From Dongia sedimenti (lineage in GTDB: Bacteria > Pseudomonadota > Alphaproteobacteria > Dongiales > Dongiaceae), in the NCBI GenBank assembly GCA_030715195.1, contig JAUYVI010000005.1, positions 186,001 to 250,000 of the forward strand: DNA of 64,000 nucleotides, written 5' to 3'. This document shows, in pieces, positions 38,147 to 46,657 of the stretch (the first letter of the stretch is position 1; each line of letters begins with the position of its first letter). The position numbers and the translations under genes are program-made. Below the pieces are notes generated by a model, which worked only from the letters and a program-made list of their open reading frames with translations, did not search any database and was not told where the DNA came from.

Positions 38147-38701
38147 TCAGCCGCCGGGCGCCTCGATCTGCTTCAGGGTCTCGATCAGCTCCTGCCGCGC
38201 GCTGACCGTGCAGGCGATGCCGAGCACCATCCGGGCGAATCCGGACACGCCGCCGCCGCTGCGGCGCTGCATCTGGCGGCGGAAGGCGATGCACTCTTCT
38301 TCATTGCCGCCGGCGCGACGGTTGACGTATTGCGCGAGCTCGAAATCCGCGACCGGCGCGGCGCTCTTCCATTCGCCCATCTCCTCGTCGAAGAAGGTGC
38401 GCACGTCGTCTTCGAGCCCGCCGCGCGGAATATAGGTGGCGCCGAGCGTGCGGATGTCCCAGACGGCAATGAACTGCCCCTGCTTCTCGGAGATGGCGGT
38501 GAGCCGCTCCGCCTTCAGCCGGCCGAGGCTGGAGGCGGAGACCACGCCGCTGAAATCCGTGCAGGCAACGTCGAAATCGGGCACCGGAATCTTCACGTCC
38601 AGATCGGCGCAATCCATCTTCGTGCCTTCGTCGGCCTGCGCAGCCGTGACGAACACGATCGCAAGCAGCGCAGCCGCCGCCAGGCACTTCACGAAACGCA
38701 T
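38147..38701 (-). CDS. Secreted hypothetical protein, paralogue A
   Basis: A 184-aa exported protein with signal peptide MRFVKCLAAAALLAIVFVTA ending AQA. The mature part has conserved cysteines in KMDCADLD, VACTDFSG, EECIAFRR and GIACTV. It is paralogous to the next gene upstream: same four-Cys layout, similar length and a nearly identical leader (GAGGATGAATACC versus GGGGATGAATACGA before the ATG). That leader supports ATG 38701 over the in-frame ATG at 38710. I cannot assign a family; two disulphides are likely. Confidence 0.72.
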   Translation of the reverse strand: MRFVKCLAAAALLAIVFVTAAQADEGTKMDCADLDVKIPVPDFDVACTDFSGVVSASSLGRLKAERLTAISEKQGQFIAVWDIRTLGATYIPRGGLEDDVRTFFDEEMGEWKSAAPVADFELAQYVNRRAGGNEEECIAFRRQMQRRSGGGVSGFARMVLGIACTVSARQELIETLKQIEAPGG

Positions 38702-38719
38702 GGTATTCATCCTCGGGGC

Positions 38720-39277
38720 CTATTCCTGCTGGGCGGCGAAATGCTTCAGCGCGTCGACGGCATGATCCCGGCCGTTGGCGGAGCAGGCGAAGCCTGCGGT
38801 CAGGCCGGCAACGCCCTCGTAGCGCCGCGCGCCGAGCTTGCGGAAGGCGACGCATTCCGACGGCTCGCCGGATTCGAATGTGACGGTCACGTGCTTGACC
38901 TCGAAATCGCCGATATCCGGCTCGTCACCCCAGTCGGCGAACTTGAAGCTGAAGCTGTTCTCGAGCTCGGATTCCAGGCTGCGGCGGTGAATATAGATCC
39001 GGGTGCCGCCCAGCACGCGCTTGCTGTAGGCCTGCAGGAAGGTGATGTCGACTTCGGACATCGCGAACAGAACATAGGTCTGCGAGGCGGCGTTCAATTC
39101 GCTGAGGCTGATCGACGAGCGGCTGTAATCGGTGCATTTGACGGTGAAGCCTGGGGATTCGAAGGTGAGATTGGTCTTCTTGCAGTCGATCTCGGTCCCG
39201 TCATCGGCCGCAAAGGCACTGGCCGAAAGAGCCAGCAGCAGCGCCGCCGGCAATAGAATTCCCTGCATCCAACGCAT
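38720..39277 (-). CDS. Secreted hypothetical protein, paralogue B
   Basis: A 185-aa exported protein with signal peptide MRWMQGILLPAALLLALSAS ending AFA. Cysteines occur in EIDCKKTN, VKCTDYSR, SECVAFRK and GFACSA, matching paralogue A in order and spacing. It lies 18 nt upstream of A in the same direction, so the pair is a tandem duplication and probably one operon. Its 3' end is distinct from glnD. No function is known. Confidence 0.73.
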   Translation of the reverse strand: MRWMQGILLPAALLLALSASAFAADDGTEIDCKKTNLTFESPGFTVKCTDYSRSSISLSELNAASQTYVLFAMSEVDITFLQAYSKRVLGGTRIYIHRRSLESELENSFSFKFADWGDEPDIGDFEVKHVTVTFESGEPSECVAFRKLGARRYEGVAGLTAGFACSANGRDHAVDALKHFAAQQE

Positions 39278-39387
39278 TCGTATTCATCCCCGTTTCACGC
39301 CCGAGGATCCGTTCGAACGGCGCCCTCGATGGCACCAACGTAATGCAACCTCGGATTTAGTCAACGCGGCGCAATGCCGAGGTATGC

Positions 39388-40179
39388 TTAATATCGGGGA
39401 TACCGGCCGAAGACGATTCCCGCGCGCTGCAGGCGGCGCCGCAATTTCGACCGCGGCGCCTGATCCACATAATAGGTGAGCATGATCGAGCGGCGCTCGC
39501 CATCCGCCGCCGTGGTGGTCGGAACGCTATGCCAGCTTTCCTTGCGGCGGACCGCGAAGGCGTAACCGCTGGCGGGCAGGAACGGCATTGTCATCGGCCG
39601 GTCATCGTCCGGATCGCGCGTGGTGTGAAACACCGTGCCGAGATGCACCTGCGACGCATCGGCGGGCAGATAGAACTGCACGGTGATCGCCTTGGTCAGC
39701 GTATCGGCATGGATGCCGATCTTATATCCGGGCAGATCGCGCACCAGGATCGGCACCGGATAGAGTGGCACCGTCTCGGCCGATTGTTGAAACCGGTTCT
39801 CCAGCGCCGCGCGGAACTTCCGCTTGAAGGCGAGTTCCAGTTCCGGCGCACACAGTGCCGCGGCGACCCGCCGCCAGACCTGCCGTTGCGCGCGCGGCAG
39901 GCGCCAGAGGCTTTCCGGATAAAGGTAGAGACGCTGCCGCGTGCTGGTTCCGTCCGGACGCAGCGCGTCGTGGTGATGCAGCGGATGGAACGCCGCCGGC
40001 GCGGGAAATCGCTCCAGCAGCGCGTGGTAGAAATCAGCGGGAAAAATGCCTTCCATCCGGATATGATCGAAGGGCGCATCGCGCAGGGGCGATCGCTCGA
40101 CCACCCCGGCCAGGTCCAACGCCGAAGCGGGCTCGACACTGCTGCCGGTCAGGGTGGCTTCGGCACTTCGCGCTGGCAT
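39388..40179 (-). CDS. 2-oxoglutarate/Fe(II) oxygenase-like protein
   Basis: A 263-aa protein with a double-stranded beta-helix pattern. HAD (in IGIHADTLTKAITVQFYLP) and the His of ESWHSV give the HxD...H iron triad, and the Arg of RRSIMLTYYVD can bind 2-oxoglutarate. AFDHI-like residues near the N-terminus fit prolyl-hydroxylase-type proteins. ATG 40179 is preceded by TGAGGGA; a longer frame to 40284 has no ribosome site. The substrate is unknown. It is divergent from the ABC ATPase. Confidence 0.75.
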   Translation of the reverse strand: MPARSAEATLTGSSVEPASALDLAGVVERSPLRDAPFDHIRMEGIFPADFYHALLERFPAPAAFHPLHHHDALRPDGTSTRQRLYLYPESLWRLPRAQRQVWRRVAAALCAPELELAFKRKFRAALENRFQQSAETVPLYPVPILVRDLPGYKIGIHADTLTKAITVQFYLPADASQVHLGTVFHTTRDPDDDRPMTMPFLPASGYAFAVRRKESWHSVPTTTAADGERRSIMLTYYVDQAPRSKLRRRLQRAGIVFGRYPRY

Positions 40180-40356
40180 CGGTCCCTCAATATCCGATCG
40201 TGTCCCCCGCGCGCAGACTAGCACCGCGGCAAAATCGGAAGACAGCGGAAAGGGTGCCGCAACGTCCCGAACGACCGCGTCCACCTGTCAGCTGTCTTGC
40301 GTTCCCGGGTGATTTTGCTTGGCAAGGCCGGAGCCAAGTCTCATAGAATAAACGCG

Positions 40357-40418
40357 CGGGGGAAACCCCGAGGGGAAGGCCGGTGGACCGAAGGTCCGCC
40401 TCGCCGCGGCAAACGCGG
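40357..40418 (+). promoter_or_regulatory. Three-hairpin structured leader of the ABC ATPase gene
   Basis: Three short stems follow one another. CGGGG-GAAA-CCCCG (40357-40370) has a GNRA tetraloop. An eight-pair stem around loop GAA spans 40382-40400 (core GGACC/GGTCC). CCGCG-GCAAA-CGCGG spans 40404-40418. They end 10 nt before AAAGGAAG, the ribosome site. Folding was judged by eye; I recognise no known RNA family. Confidence 0.4.
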
Positions 40419-40439
40419 TGTTCTGAGAAAGGAAGATCG

Positions 40440-41213
40440 ATGGCGGAAACGGCGCTGGTCGTCGAGGACCTGCACAAGCGATTCGGGGATCTCGAAGTCC
40501 TGAAGGGAGTCTCGGTCACCGCCCATGTCGGCGACGTGATCGCCATGATCGGCTCTTCCGGCTCGGGCAAGAGCACCTTGCTCCGCTGCATCAACCTCCT
40601 GGAGACGCCGGATTCCGGCAAGGTCATCGTCAACGGCGAGCTCATCCGCATGAAGCCGACCCGGGGCGGCCACGCGGTGCCGGAGGATTCCAAGCAGGTG
40701 GACCGGATCAGGTCCAGCCTCGGCATGGTGTTCCAGAGCTTCAACCTCTGGTCCCACATGACCATCCTGGAGAATGTGATCGAAGCCCCGGTCCATGTGC
40801 TGAAGGTGCCGAAGAAGGAGGCGATCGAGCGCGCCGAGAAACTGCTGGCCAAGGTCGGCATCGCCGATAAGCGCAACCACTATCCGAGCCATCTCTCCGG
40901 CGGCCAGCAGCAGCGCGCGGCCATTGCCAGGGCGCTCGCCATGGAGCCGAAGGTGATGCTGTTCGACGAGCCCACCTCGGCGCTCGATCCGGAGCTGGTC
41001 GGAGAAGTCTTGCGCGTGATGCGCCAGCTGGCCGAGGAAGGCCGCACCATGCTGGTGGTCACCCACGAGATGGGCTTCGCCCGCGAAGTCGCCAACAACG
41101 TGATCTTCCTGCACCAGGGCCGGATCGAGGAGGAGGGCGACCCCAAGGCCGTCTTCGCCAATCCGAAATCCGACCGCCTGCGCCAGTTCCTCACCACCGC
41201 CCATCACAAATAG
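40440..41213 (+). CDS. Polar amino-acid ABC transporter ATP-binding protein (HisP/GlnQ type)
   Basis: A 257-aa ATPase. The Walker A is GSSGSGKST, the signature [14 protein letters not shown], the Walker [15 protein letters not shown] and the switch His is in VVTHEMGFA. The insert with [10 protein letters not shown] is typical of histidine/arginine/opine-type ATPases. It would drive uptake of a polar amino acid. No permease or binding-protein gene adjoins it, so it is an orphan that must pair with components elsewhere. AAAGGAAG precedes the ATG. Confidence 0.92.
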   Translation: MAETALVVEDLHKRFGDLEVLKGVSVTAHVGDVIAMIGSSGSGKSTLLRCINLLETPDSGKVIVNGELIRMKPTRGGHAVPEDSKQVDRIRSSLGMVFQSFNLWSHMTILENVIEAPVHVLKVPKKEAIERAEKLLAKVGIADKRNHYPSHLSGGQQQRAAIARALAMEPKVMLFDEPTSALDPELVGEVLRVMRQLAEEGRTMLVVTHEMGFAREVANNVIFLHQGRIEEEGDPKAVFANPKSDRLRQFLTTAHHK

Positions 41214-41233
41214 GGCGGCCGGCTCTCTCTCCG

Positions 41234-42136
41234 TCAGTCGAAGACGTTGGTGACCTCGGGTCCGGGGCCTTGCGGGCGCAACAGCCCGTAGGTCGCGCCG
41301 AGCCAGCCCGCCCAGATCGCGTAGCCATAAGCCAGCAGCACGAAGTAAAGCACCACGGTCACGTAGAAAGCGGCCGTCACGCCGCCGAGCGTGGCGACCG
41401 GAATCATCATGAACAGGAACAGGACGTTCACGAGGATGAAGGCGATGCCGAGCAGCAGCACCGCGCCCAGCAAGCGCAGATGCACGGGCGCCGACAGGCG
41501 CCAGCTCTGTCGCAGCGAGATCGGGTCGCCCATGGCGCTGGCGGGGATCACCAAGCTGAGGCGCAGCATGAACCAGGCGAAGACCAGCAAGGCCGCCAGC
41601 GTCACGGCGATCGCCAGCAGCGTCGGCCCGAGCCCGTCCTGTTCGGCGGAGATATTGTACGAGAACGACAGCGACCCGTTCTGATAGCTGCCGAAGAAGG
41701 CGAGCGACAGGATGAACAGCGCCAGCAGGATGCCGAGCGCGACGAACGTGAGGCGCAGGAAAGCCCAGACCACGCTGACGGTGCGCGCGTCGAAGGCGAT
41801 CGGCGGCCGTCCCATCTCCGATTCGTCACCGGTGGCGGTCAGCCGGCTCCAGGCCGCGGCGAAAGCCGCCACAAAGGGCAGCATCACCAGGAAGCCGATG
41901 AAATCGCGCCAGCCGAGCTCGTTGTCGGTGAGCGACTGGCTCTGGCCCGTGGGCGCGACGACATCGCCGTTGATCGAGATCTCGGTCGTGCTGCCGAGAT
42001 TGATCGTCGGCGGCAGGCAGACCATCGCGATCGCCAGCGGCAGGAGGCCGAACTTCACCAGCGCCAACGGATAGCGGAACGGCATCGCCAGCACCGAGCG
42101 CACCACGGTCCACACCGGGTATTCGATTTGTGCCAT
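41234..42136 (-). CDS. Multi-pass membrane protein of unknown function
   Basis: A 300-aa protein with about six membrane helices (for example GFLVMLPFVAAFAAAW and LLAIAVTLAALLVFAW). LRLSLVIPASAMGDPISLRQSW is a motif seen in many alphaproteobacterial six-helix membrane proteins, and a variant occurs in the protein at 25923. GGGGGAGG precedes ATG 42136, which rejects an upstream frame to 42313 overlapping the divergent gene. No function is known. Confidence 0.78.
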   Translation of the reverse strand: MAQIEYPVWTVVRSVLAMPFRYPLALVKFGLLPLAIAMVCLPPTINLGSTTEISINGDVVAPTGQSQSLTDNELGWRDFIGFLVMLPFVAAFAAAWSRLTATGDESEMGRPPIAFDARTVSVVWAFLRLTFVALGILLALFILSLAFFGSYQNGSLSFSYNISAEQDGLGPTLLAIAVTLAALLVFAWFMLRLSLVIPASAMGDPISLRQSWRLSAPVHLRLLGAVLLLGIAFILVNVLFLFMMIPVATLGGVTAAFYVTVVLYFVLLAYGYAIWAGWLGATYGLLRPQGPGPEVTNVFD

Positions 42137-42212
42137 AGTTGCCTCCCCCGCGCGAGAGAATCGCCAAGGAGAGAGCGAATGGCAAGGCCGATTGCAGTGA
42201 GGCGGAGCGCGC

Positions 42213-42632
42213 ATGGCCGGCGATGAGCTGCGCAGGTTCGGCCCGCCGCCGAGCCTCGATGAAATCGAAGAACTGGCCCACCGCATCTTCGCCGATCTGC
42301 CGCGGGCTTTCACCGCGCGTTGCCAGGGCCTGGCGATCCGCGTGCTGGATTTCGCCGACGACGAAACGCTTGCCGAGATGGGGATTGAGTCGCCGTTCGA
42401 GCTGGCCGGCCTCTATCGCGGCGCGCCGCTCACGGCGCGCGGCGCCGCCGATCTGACCCAGCATCTCGACATGGTGTTTCTCTATCGCCGGGCCTTGCTC
42501 GATTGGTGGGGCGAGGACGCGATGGACTTCGAAGAGCTGGTCCGCCACGTCCTCGTCCACGAGATCGGCCACCACTTCGGCTTCAGCGACGACGACATGG
42601 AGCGCATCGAAGGCGAGGCGTCCCGCGACTGA
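42213..42632 (+). CDS. Zincin-like metallopeptidase family protein
   Basis: A 139-aa acidic protein with HEIGHHFGFSDDDM near the C-terminus. HExxH plus the downstream Asp gives the zinc site of the PF06262 (possibly zinc metallopeptidase) family. LAIRVLDFADDETL and GLYRGAPLT are further family motifs. It is small and cytoplasmic; the substrate is unknown. It is divergent from the membrane protein and convergent with the oxidase-like protein, 2 nt apart at the stops. Confidence 0.88.
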   Translation: MAGDELRRFGPPPSLDEIEELAHRIFADLPRAFTARCQGLAIRVLDFADDETLAEMGIESPFELAGLYRGAPLTARGAADLTQHLDMVFLYRRALLDWWGEDAMDFEELVRHVLVHEIGHHFGFSDDDMERIEGEASRD

Positions 42633-42634
42633 GA

Positions 42635-43063
42635 TCAGACGCCGGCGCCTTCGGTCTGCGGCACCAGGCTCGCGGCTTCACTCTGATTGGCCGGATACGG
42701 GAAGCCCTTCAGCCAGAGATTGACGGCGAAGCTCAGCACGCCGAGACCCATCACGATCGAGACGATGCCGGCCAGCGGCCCGCCGATCTCGGGATGGCCG
42801 TTGACGATCAGCCAGACCGCGGCCATGAGCGGCGGCAGGCCGAGGTTGTGCAGCCAGAAATGCGCCTTGGCGAGGAAGCTCTGCTCGAGATGCGGCGCCT
42901 TCGCATAGATCAGGCCGCAGAGCCCGAGGCTGACCCAGCCCAGCAGGTTGAGATGCGCATGGACCGGCACGTCGGTGAAGTTCTCGGTGGCGCCCATGTA
43001 GATGCCCCAGCTCACGCCCAGCACCCAATAGACGACCGCGATCTGCAGCAGGCGACGACTCAT
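42635..43063 (-). CDS. Small haem-copper-oxidase-I-like membrane protein
   Basis: A 142-aa protein with four predicted helices. HAHLNLLGWVSLGLCGLIY is the pattern seen in subunit I of cbb3 and NO-reductase-type enzymes, and a second His lies in AHFWLHNLG. The protein spans only a third of a real subunit I, so it cannot be a full oxidase. Related stand-alone proteins occur in proteobacteria with unknown function. AAAGGA precedes ATG 43063; the longer frame from TTG 43246 is rejected. Confidence 0.75.
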   Translation of the reverse strand: MSRRLLQIAVVYWVLGVSWGIYMGATENFTDVPVHAHLNLLGWVSLGLCGLIYAKAPHLEQSFLAKAHFWLHNLGLPPLMAAVWLIVNGHPEIGGPLAGIVSIVMGLGVLSFAVNLWLKGFPYPANQSEAASLVPQTEGAGV

Positions 43064-43194
43064 GGTGGAATCCTTTCCCAGAGATACCTGGCGGCGGAGC
43101 GCCAGGGGGTGGTTCGAAACTGTCGCCGGACCTATACAAAGACAATTGCCGCGCGAGTAGCGCCGATCGCTGCGGTCGTGACCGGAATCACACG

Positions 43195-43209
43195 TTAACC
43201 GCGCTTTAA
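43195..43209 (+). promoter_or_regulatory. CtrA-type binding site
   Basis: TTAACCGCGCTTTAA is a perfect TTAA-N7-TTAA CtrA box and begins with the favoured TTAACC. It is 55 bp upstream of the ATG of the 73-aa gene, a suitable place for a -35-overlapping activator site. Found by eye; no binding evidence. Confidence 0.55.
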
Positions 43210-43263
43210 GCTTACCGCGCGAGGCTGAGTTATCGATCAAGCGCAAACGCGCCGGAGGAAGCC

Positions 43264-43485
43264 ATGACCAAGCTGCTGGTATCCGAAACCAATCCGAAGG
43301 GCTACACGACCGAGACCGTGCTGGGCATCATCCGCTCCGACATCGTCGCGCGGCTGCAGAAATACTCCGGCGACCCGCGCAAGGAAGCGCGCACGGTGCT
43401 GGACAACAACATCCGCATCCTGCAGCTGCTCGGCGAAGCCATCACGCTCGCCGAGGCCAACACCCGCACGCTGACCGACGGCTGA
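43264..43485 (+). CDS. Small hypothetical protein with an upstream CtrA box
   Basis: A 73-aa, mostly helical cytoplasmic protein beginning MTKLLVSETNPKGYTTETVL. GGAGGAA lies five bases before the ATG, an excellent ribosome site. There are no Cys and no membrane segment. Similar small proteins occur in other Rhodospirillales by my recollection, without assigned function. A perfect CtrA box upstream suggests cell-cycle or motility control (inference). Confidence 0.75.
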   Translation: MTKLLVSETNPKGYTTETVLGIIRSDIVARLQKYSGDPRKEARTVLDNNIRILQLLGEAITLAEANTRTLTDG

Positions 43486-43577
43486 TCGGCATCGGCAGCG
43501 TCGCGCGATTGAATACGGGGCTGTGCACGAATCGGCCGTTGACGCTAGAGTGCCGATTCAGACGCGGGGAGCCAGCC

Positions 43578-44123
43578 ATGCCGAGCCTCATATCCGATCT
43601 GCCGGGCGACGTTGCGTCGCCCCCGGGGCCGGGTGATCCGCGCGTGGCCGCCTACATGGCGCTCTCCGGTCGCAGCGTCCAGCCGATCGACGCCGCGGAG
43701 CCGGAGACGCCGGAGGCGCGGGCGCTCTGGGCCTGGTGGCGCGGCGCCGCCGCGGCCGGCATCCGCCCGCATCGCCGGGACTTCGACGTGGTCGAGCACC
43801 GGCAGATCGCGGCCAGCCTCTATTTGATCGAGCCGGTGGCCGGTGGATTCCGACTGCGCCTGGCGGGCGAGGACTTCGAGCATCTGTTCCGGCGGAGCCG
43901 CGGCCATGTCTGGCTGCGCGATTCGCCGGAGGAACTGGCGCGGGCCTTCGCCGGCTATTTCGACTTCATGCTGGAGCAGGCCTTGCCCTACCGCAGCCTC
44001 GGCCGCATGAAGTGCGAGTATTCCGACTGGTTCAGCTTCGAATCGGTGCTTTGCCCGCTGCGCCATGAAGACGGCGACCAGCTGCTGGGCGTCGCGGTGC
44101 GGCTCCCGGAAGCGGGAGCGTGA
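43578..44123 (+). CDS. PAS_5-type PAS domain protein
   Basis: A 181-aa protein. RRDFDVVEHRQIAASLYLIE through FRLRLAGEDFEHLF resembles the PAS_5 (PF07310) family, which is almost confined to alphaproteobacteria and begins with a W-rich helix (ALWAWWRGA here). The rest supplies further sheet strands (VLCPLRHEDGDQLLGVAV). There is no output domain, so it is a sensor partner of unknown signal. GGGGAG precedes ATG 43578. Confidence 0.82.
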   Translation: MPSLISDLPGDVASPPGPGDPRVAAYMALSGRSVQPIDAAEPETPEARALWAWWRGAAAAGIRPHRRDFDVVEHRQIAASLYLIEPVAGGFRLRLAGEDFEHLFRRSRGHVWLRDSPEELARAFAGYFDFMLEQALPYRSLGRMKCEYSDWFSFESVLCPLRHEDGDQLLGVAVRLPEAGA

Positions 44124-44144
44124 TCGGAAAGGTGGGCGAGAGAT

Positions 44145-44220
44145 TGGTGGACCCGATCAGAATCGAACTGACGACCTTCTCATTGCGAACGAGACGCTCT
44201 CCCAACTGAGCTACGGGCCC
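44145..44220 (-). tRNA. tRNA-Ala (anticodon CGC)
   Basis: A 76-nt cloverleaf with an encoded CCA (44145-44147). The acceptor stem GGGCCCG pairs with CGGGTCC, giving the G3-U70 pair that is the alanine identity element. The anticodon loop TTCGCAA holds CGC, reading GCG. T and D arms are intact. No integrase adjoins. Confidence 0.95.
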
Positions 44221-44486
44221 ACCCGGCGGGAGATCCGGCGCGGGCTTTGAGCCCGCGCGGAACGGGGCGGAATATGGTTGGCCGGGGTGCGGCCTGTCAA
44301 GCAGCGTCTAAGATATTGTTCGAGCGCCTGAAATGGCGAATTGCCGGCTGCGGCGGGGGCGACCTTGCACCGGGGCCCGGGCTTGGCTAGGGTCCGGCCC
44401 ACTGTGCGAAACCCTGGCCCGGAGGCAACCTGTCTCGCGGGCGGCCTTTGGGTGGAAGCCAGAGCTCGGAGGAAGTGTCTGTCGCC

Positions 44487-44771
44487 ATGGTTGCTCTCGC
44501 CAATCTGATCAACGCGGTCGTCAACATCTTCATCTTCATCCTGATCGTTCAGGTGATCATGAGCTGGCTGATCGCGTTCAACATCGTCAACACCCGGAAC
44601 CGCTTCGTCTACATGGTGGCGGACGTCGCCTATAAGATCACCGAGCCCGTGTTGCGGCCGATCCGCCGCATCCTGCCGAATTTCGGCGGCATCGATCTTT
44701 CGCCGGTGGTCCTCATCCTGCTGCTCTACTTCATCCGCGACCTGTTCTTCGAGTATGTGATCTTTGCCTGA
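44487..44771 (+). CDS. YggT family membrane protein
   Basis: A 94-aa protein with two hydrophobic helices (NIFIFILIVQVIMSWLI and LILLLYFIRDLFF) separated by VLRPIRRILPNFGGIDLSP, the YggT signature. The family is linked to cell division or ion homeostasis in various bacteria. GGAGG lies 14 nt before ATG 44487, and a GTG at 44475 is an alternative start. It overlaps the DUF167 gene by 8 nt. Confidence 0.9.
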   Translation: MVALANLINAVVNIFIFILIVQVIMSWLIAFNIVNTRNRFVYMVADVAYKITEPVLRPIRRILPNFGGIDLSPVVLILLLYFIRDLFFEYVIFA

Positions 44772-45132
44772 GACCGTCGCCGGGGCGGACTGTGCCCGCG
44801 CGGTCGAAGGCGGCATCCGGCTGCGCCTGAAGGTGCAGCCGAAGGCGCGCCGTGAGGGCATCGCCGGATTGACCCCCGATCCGGCCGGCCCTGATTCGTG
44901 GGGTGCGGCCTTGAAGCTCTCGGTCGGCGCCCCGCCCGAAGACGGCAAGGCCAATGCCGCGGTGATCGCGCTGCTGGCCAAGGCGCTCGGTGTCGCCAAA
45001 TCGGCGATTTCGGTCGTCTCCGGCGCAACCGACCGGCGCAAGCTGGTGGAAATTCGCGGCGATGAGAAACGACTGCGCGCGGCTCTGGACGCGCTGCTGA
45101 CGCAACCAGAACCGAAGGACGGAAGATCATGA
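44764..45132 (+). CDS. DUF167 (YggU) family protein
   Basis: A 122-aa protein with [13 protein letters not shown] and the signature [22 protein letters not shown], where KAN is typical of YggU proteins. The start is a TTG at 44764 that overlaps the yggT stop; no ATG or GTG lies nearby in frame. It sits between yggT and folD, overlapping folD by 4 nt. Function unknown. Confidence 0.87.
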   Translation: MPETVAGADCARAVEGGIRLRLKVQPKARREGIAGLTPDPAGPDSWGAALKLSVGAPPEDGKANAAVIALLAKALGVAKSAISVVSGATDRRKLVEIRGDEKRLRAALDALLTQPEPKDGRS

Positions 45133-46031
45133 GTGACGGAACCGGCGTGGCGAAGGATCCCAAGGTCATCGACGGCAAGGCCTTCGCCGAAGGCCTGCGC
45201 GCCAAGCTCGCGCGCCAGGTCGCGACCCTCAAGGAGAAGCACGGCTTCGTGCCCGGCCTCGCCGTGGTGCTGGTCGGCGAGGATCCGGCCAGCAAGGTCT
45301 ATGTCCGCAACAAGGGCGAGCAGACCAAGGCCAGCGGCATGGCGAGCTTCGAGCACAAGCTCGACGCCGCGACCAGCCAGGCCGATCTGCTGGCGCTGAT
45401 CGACACGCTCAACAAGGATCCCAAGGTCAACGGGATCCTCTGCCAGCTCCCCGTGCCCAAGCAGATCGACCCGCAGGCGATCATCGACGCGATCGATCCC
45501 GACAAGGACGTCGACGGCTTCCATGTGGTGAATGCCGGCCGCCTCGCGACCGGGGGGAAGGGCCTCGTCCCCTGCACGCCCTATGGCTGCCTGTTGCTGC
45601 TCAAAGACCGCCTGGGGGATCTCGCCGGCAAGCATGCCGTCGTGATCGGCCGCTCCAACATCGTCGGCAAGCCGATGGCGCAGCTGCTGCTGAACGAGAG
45701 CTGCACCGTCACCATCGCGCATTCGAAGACCAAGGACCTTCCGGGCGAGGTACGCCGCGCCGACATCGTGGTCGCTGCCGTCGGCCGCCCGGAAATGGTC
45801 AAGGGCGACTGGATCAAGGAAGGCGCCGTGGTGATCGACGTCGGCATCAACCGCATCGAGAAGGACGGCAAGGGCAAGCTGGTCGGCGATGTCGACTATG
45901 CCTCCTGCTATCCGAAGGCTTCGGCGATCACGCCGGTGCCCGGCGGCGTCGGGCCGATGACCATCGCCTTGCTGTTGAACAACACGCTGATCGCGGCCTG
46001 CCGCCAGCACAAGGTGGCACTCCCCGAATAG
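45129..46031 (+). CDS. folD: Bifunctional methylenetetrahydrofolate dehydrogenase/cyclohydrolase
   Basis: A 300-aa enzyme that interconverts 5,10-methylene- and 10-formyl-tetrahydrofolate. [14 protein letters not shown] carries the catalytic Lys region, [13 protein letters not shown] and [11 protein letters not shown] the folate site, and [15 protein letters not shown] the NADP site. A final [19 protein letters not shown] completes the family pattern. It is last in the yggT-DUF167-folD cluster, with an ATGA overlap. Confidence 0.97.
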   Translation: MSDGTGVAKDPKVIDGKAFAEGLRAKLARQVATLKEKHGFVPGLAVVLVGEDPASKVYVRNKGEQTKASGMASFEHKLDAATSQADLLALIDTLNKDPKVNGILCQLPVPKQIDPQAIIDAIDPDKDVDGFHVVNAGRLATGGKGLVPCTPYGCLLLLKDRLGDLAGKHAVVIGRSNIVGKPMAQLLLNESCTVTIAHSKTKDLPGEVRRADIVVAAVGRPEMVKGDWIKEGAVVIDVGINRIEKDGKGKLVGDVDYASCYPKASAITPVPGGVGPMTIALLLNNTLIAACRQHKVALPE

Positions 46032-46129
46032 TGTGCCGGAAGCGCCTGCAACTCTTCCCCGGTCTTGGCATTCATGAACCGCGGCCCCATCTCCCGGGTC
46101 GCGGTTTTCAGTAAGGTAGATTTCTGATC

Positions 46130-46657
46130 ATGCACGGCAAATTGCCCGAGACTCCGGAACTGGCCGCCATCCGGGCGCGAGAGACCACGATCGGCGTTCC
46201 TCTCGATTATCAGCGCGACATGGCGGAGGCTTCGCCCGGATCGGCGCTGCGGCTTCAGGAGATCGGCCGCCTGGTCCGCGAGAACCAGTCGGTGCCGGAG
46301 CCGGTCGCGATGATGGCGGCGCTCGGCGCCACCACGGCGGAGGATTGCGGCGACTGCGTGCAGATCTACGTCAACCTGGCGCTGAAGGCCGGTGTCGACA
46401 AGGCGATGGTGAAGGCGGCGCTCGAGCATCGCTACAGCGACCTGCCGACGGATCTGAAGCTCGGCTTCTGCTTCGGCCGCACCGTGTCGGAGAACGATCC
46501 GATGCTGCTGGAGAAGGGCCAGGCGCTGGAAGCCCGGTTCGGCCGCAAGGCCCTCGTCGATCTGGCTCTGGTGGTGGCTCTCGCGCGCTTCTATCCGACG
46601 GTGAAGCGTGCCCTCGGCCATTCCCGCACCTGCGCCGAGGCGAAGGTCAAGATCTAG
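46130..46657 (+). CDS. AhpD/carboxymuconolactone decarboxylase-like protein
   Basis: A 175-aa helical protein. EDCGDCVQIYVNLALKAGV contains a CxxC followed by a helix as in AhpD-like peroxidases, though the histidine usual three residues after the second Cys is not present. A second Cys pair-like region lies near SRTCAEAK. It may be a thiol antioxidant or a redox-inactive relative. Its last 11 bp overlap the convergent receiver gene. Confidence 0.65.
   Translation: MHGKLPETPELAAIRARETTIGVPLDYQRDMAEASPGSALRLQEIGRLVRENQSVPEPVAMMAALGATTAEDCGDCVQIYVNLALKAGVDKAMVKAALEHRYSDLPTDLKLGFCFGRTVSENDPMLLEKGQALEARFGRKALVDLALVVALARFYPTVKRALGHSRTCAEAKVKI

Noticed and set aside
35446-38205. A 919-aa open frame on the plus strand
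   Set aside because: It is antisense to glnD and has the biased composition of a shadow frame.
43227-43240. FNR-like site between the oxidase-like gene and the 73-aa gene
   Set aside because: Only the right half (ATCAA) matches; the left half (GAGTT) does not, so it is not supported.
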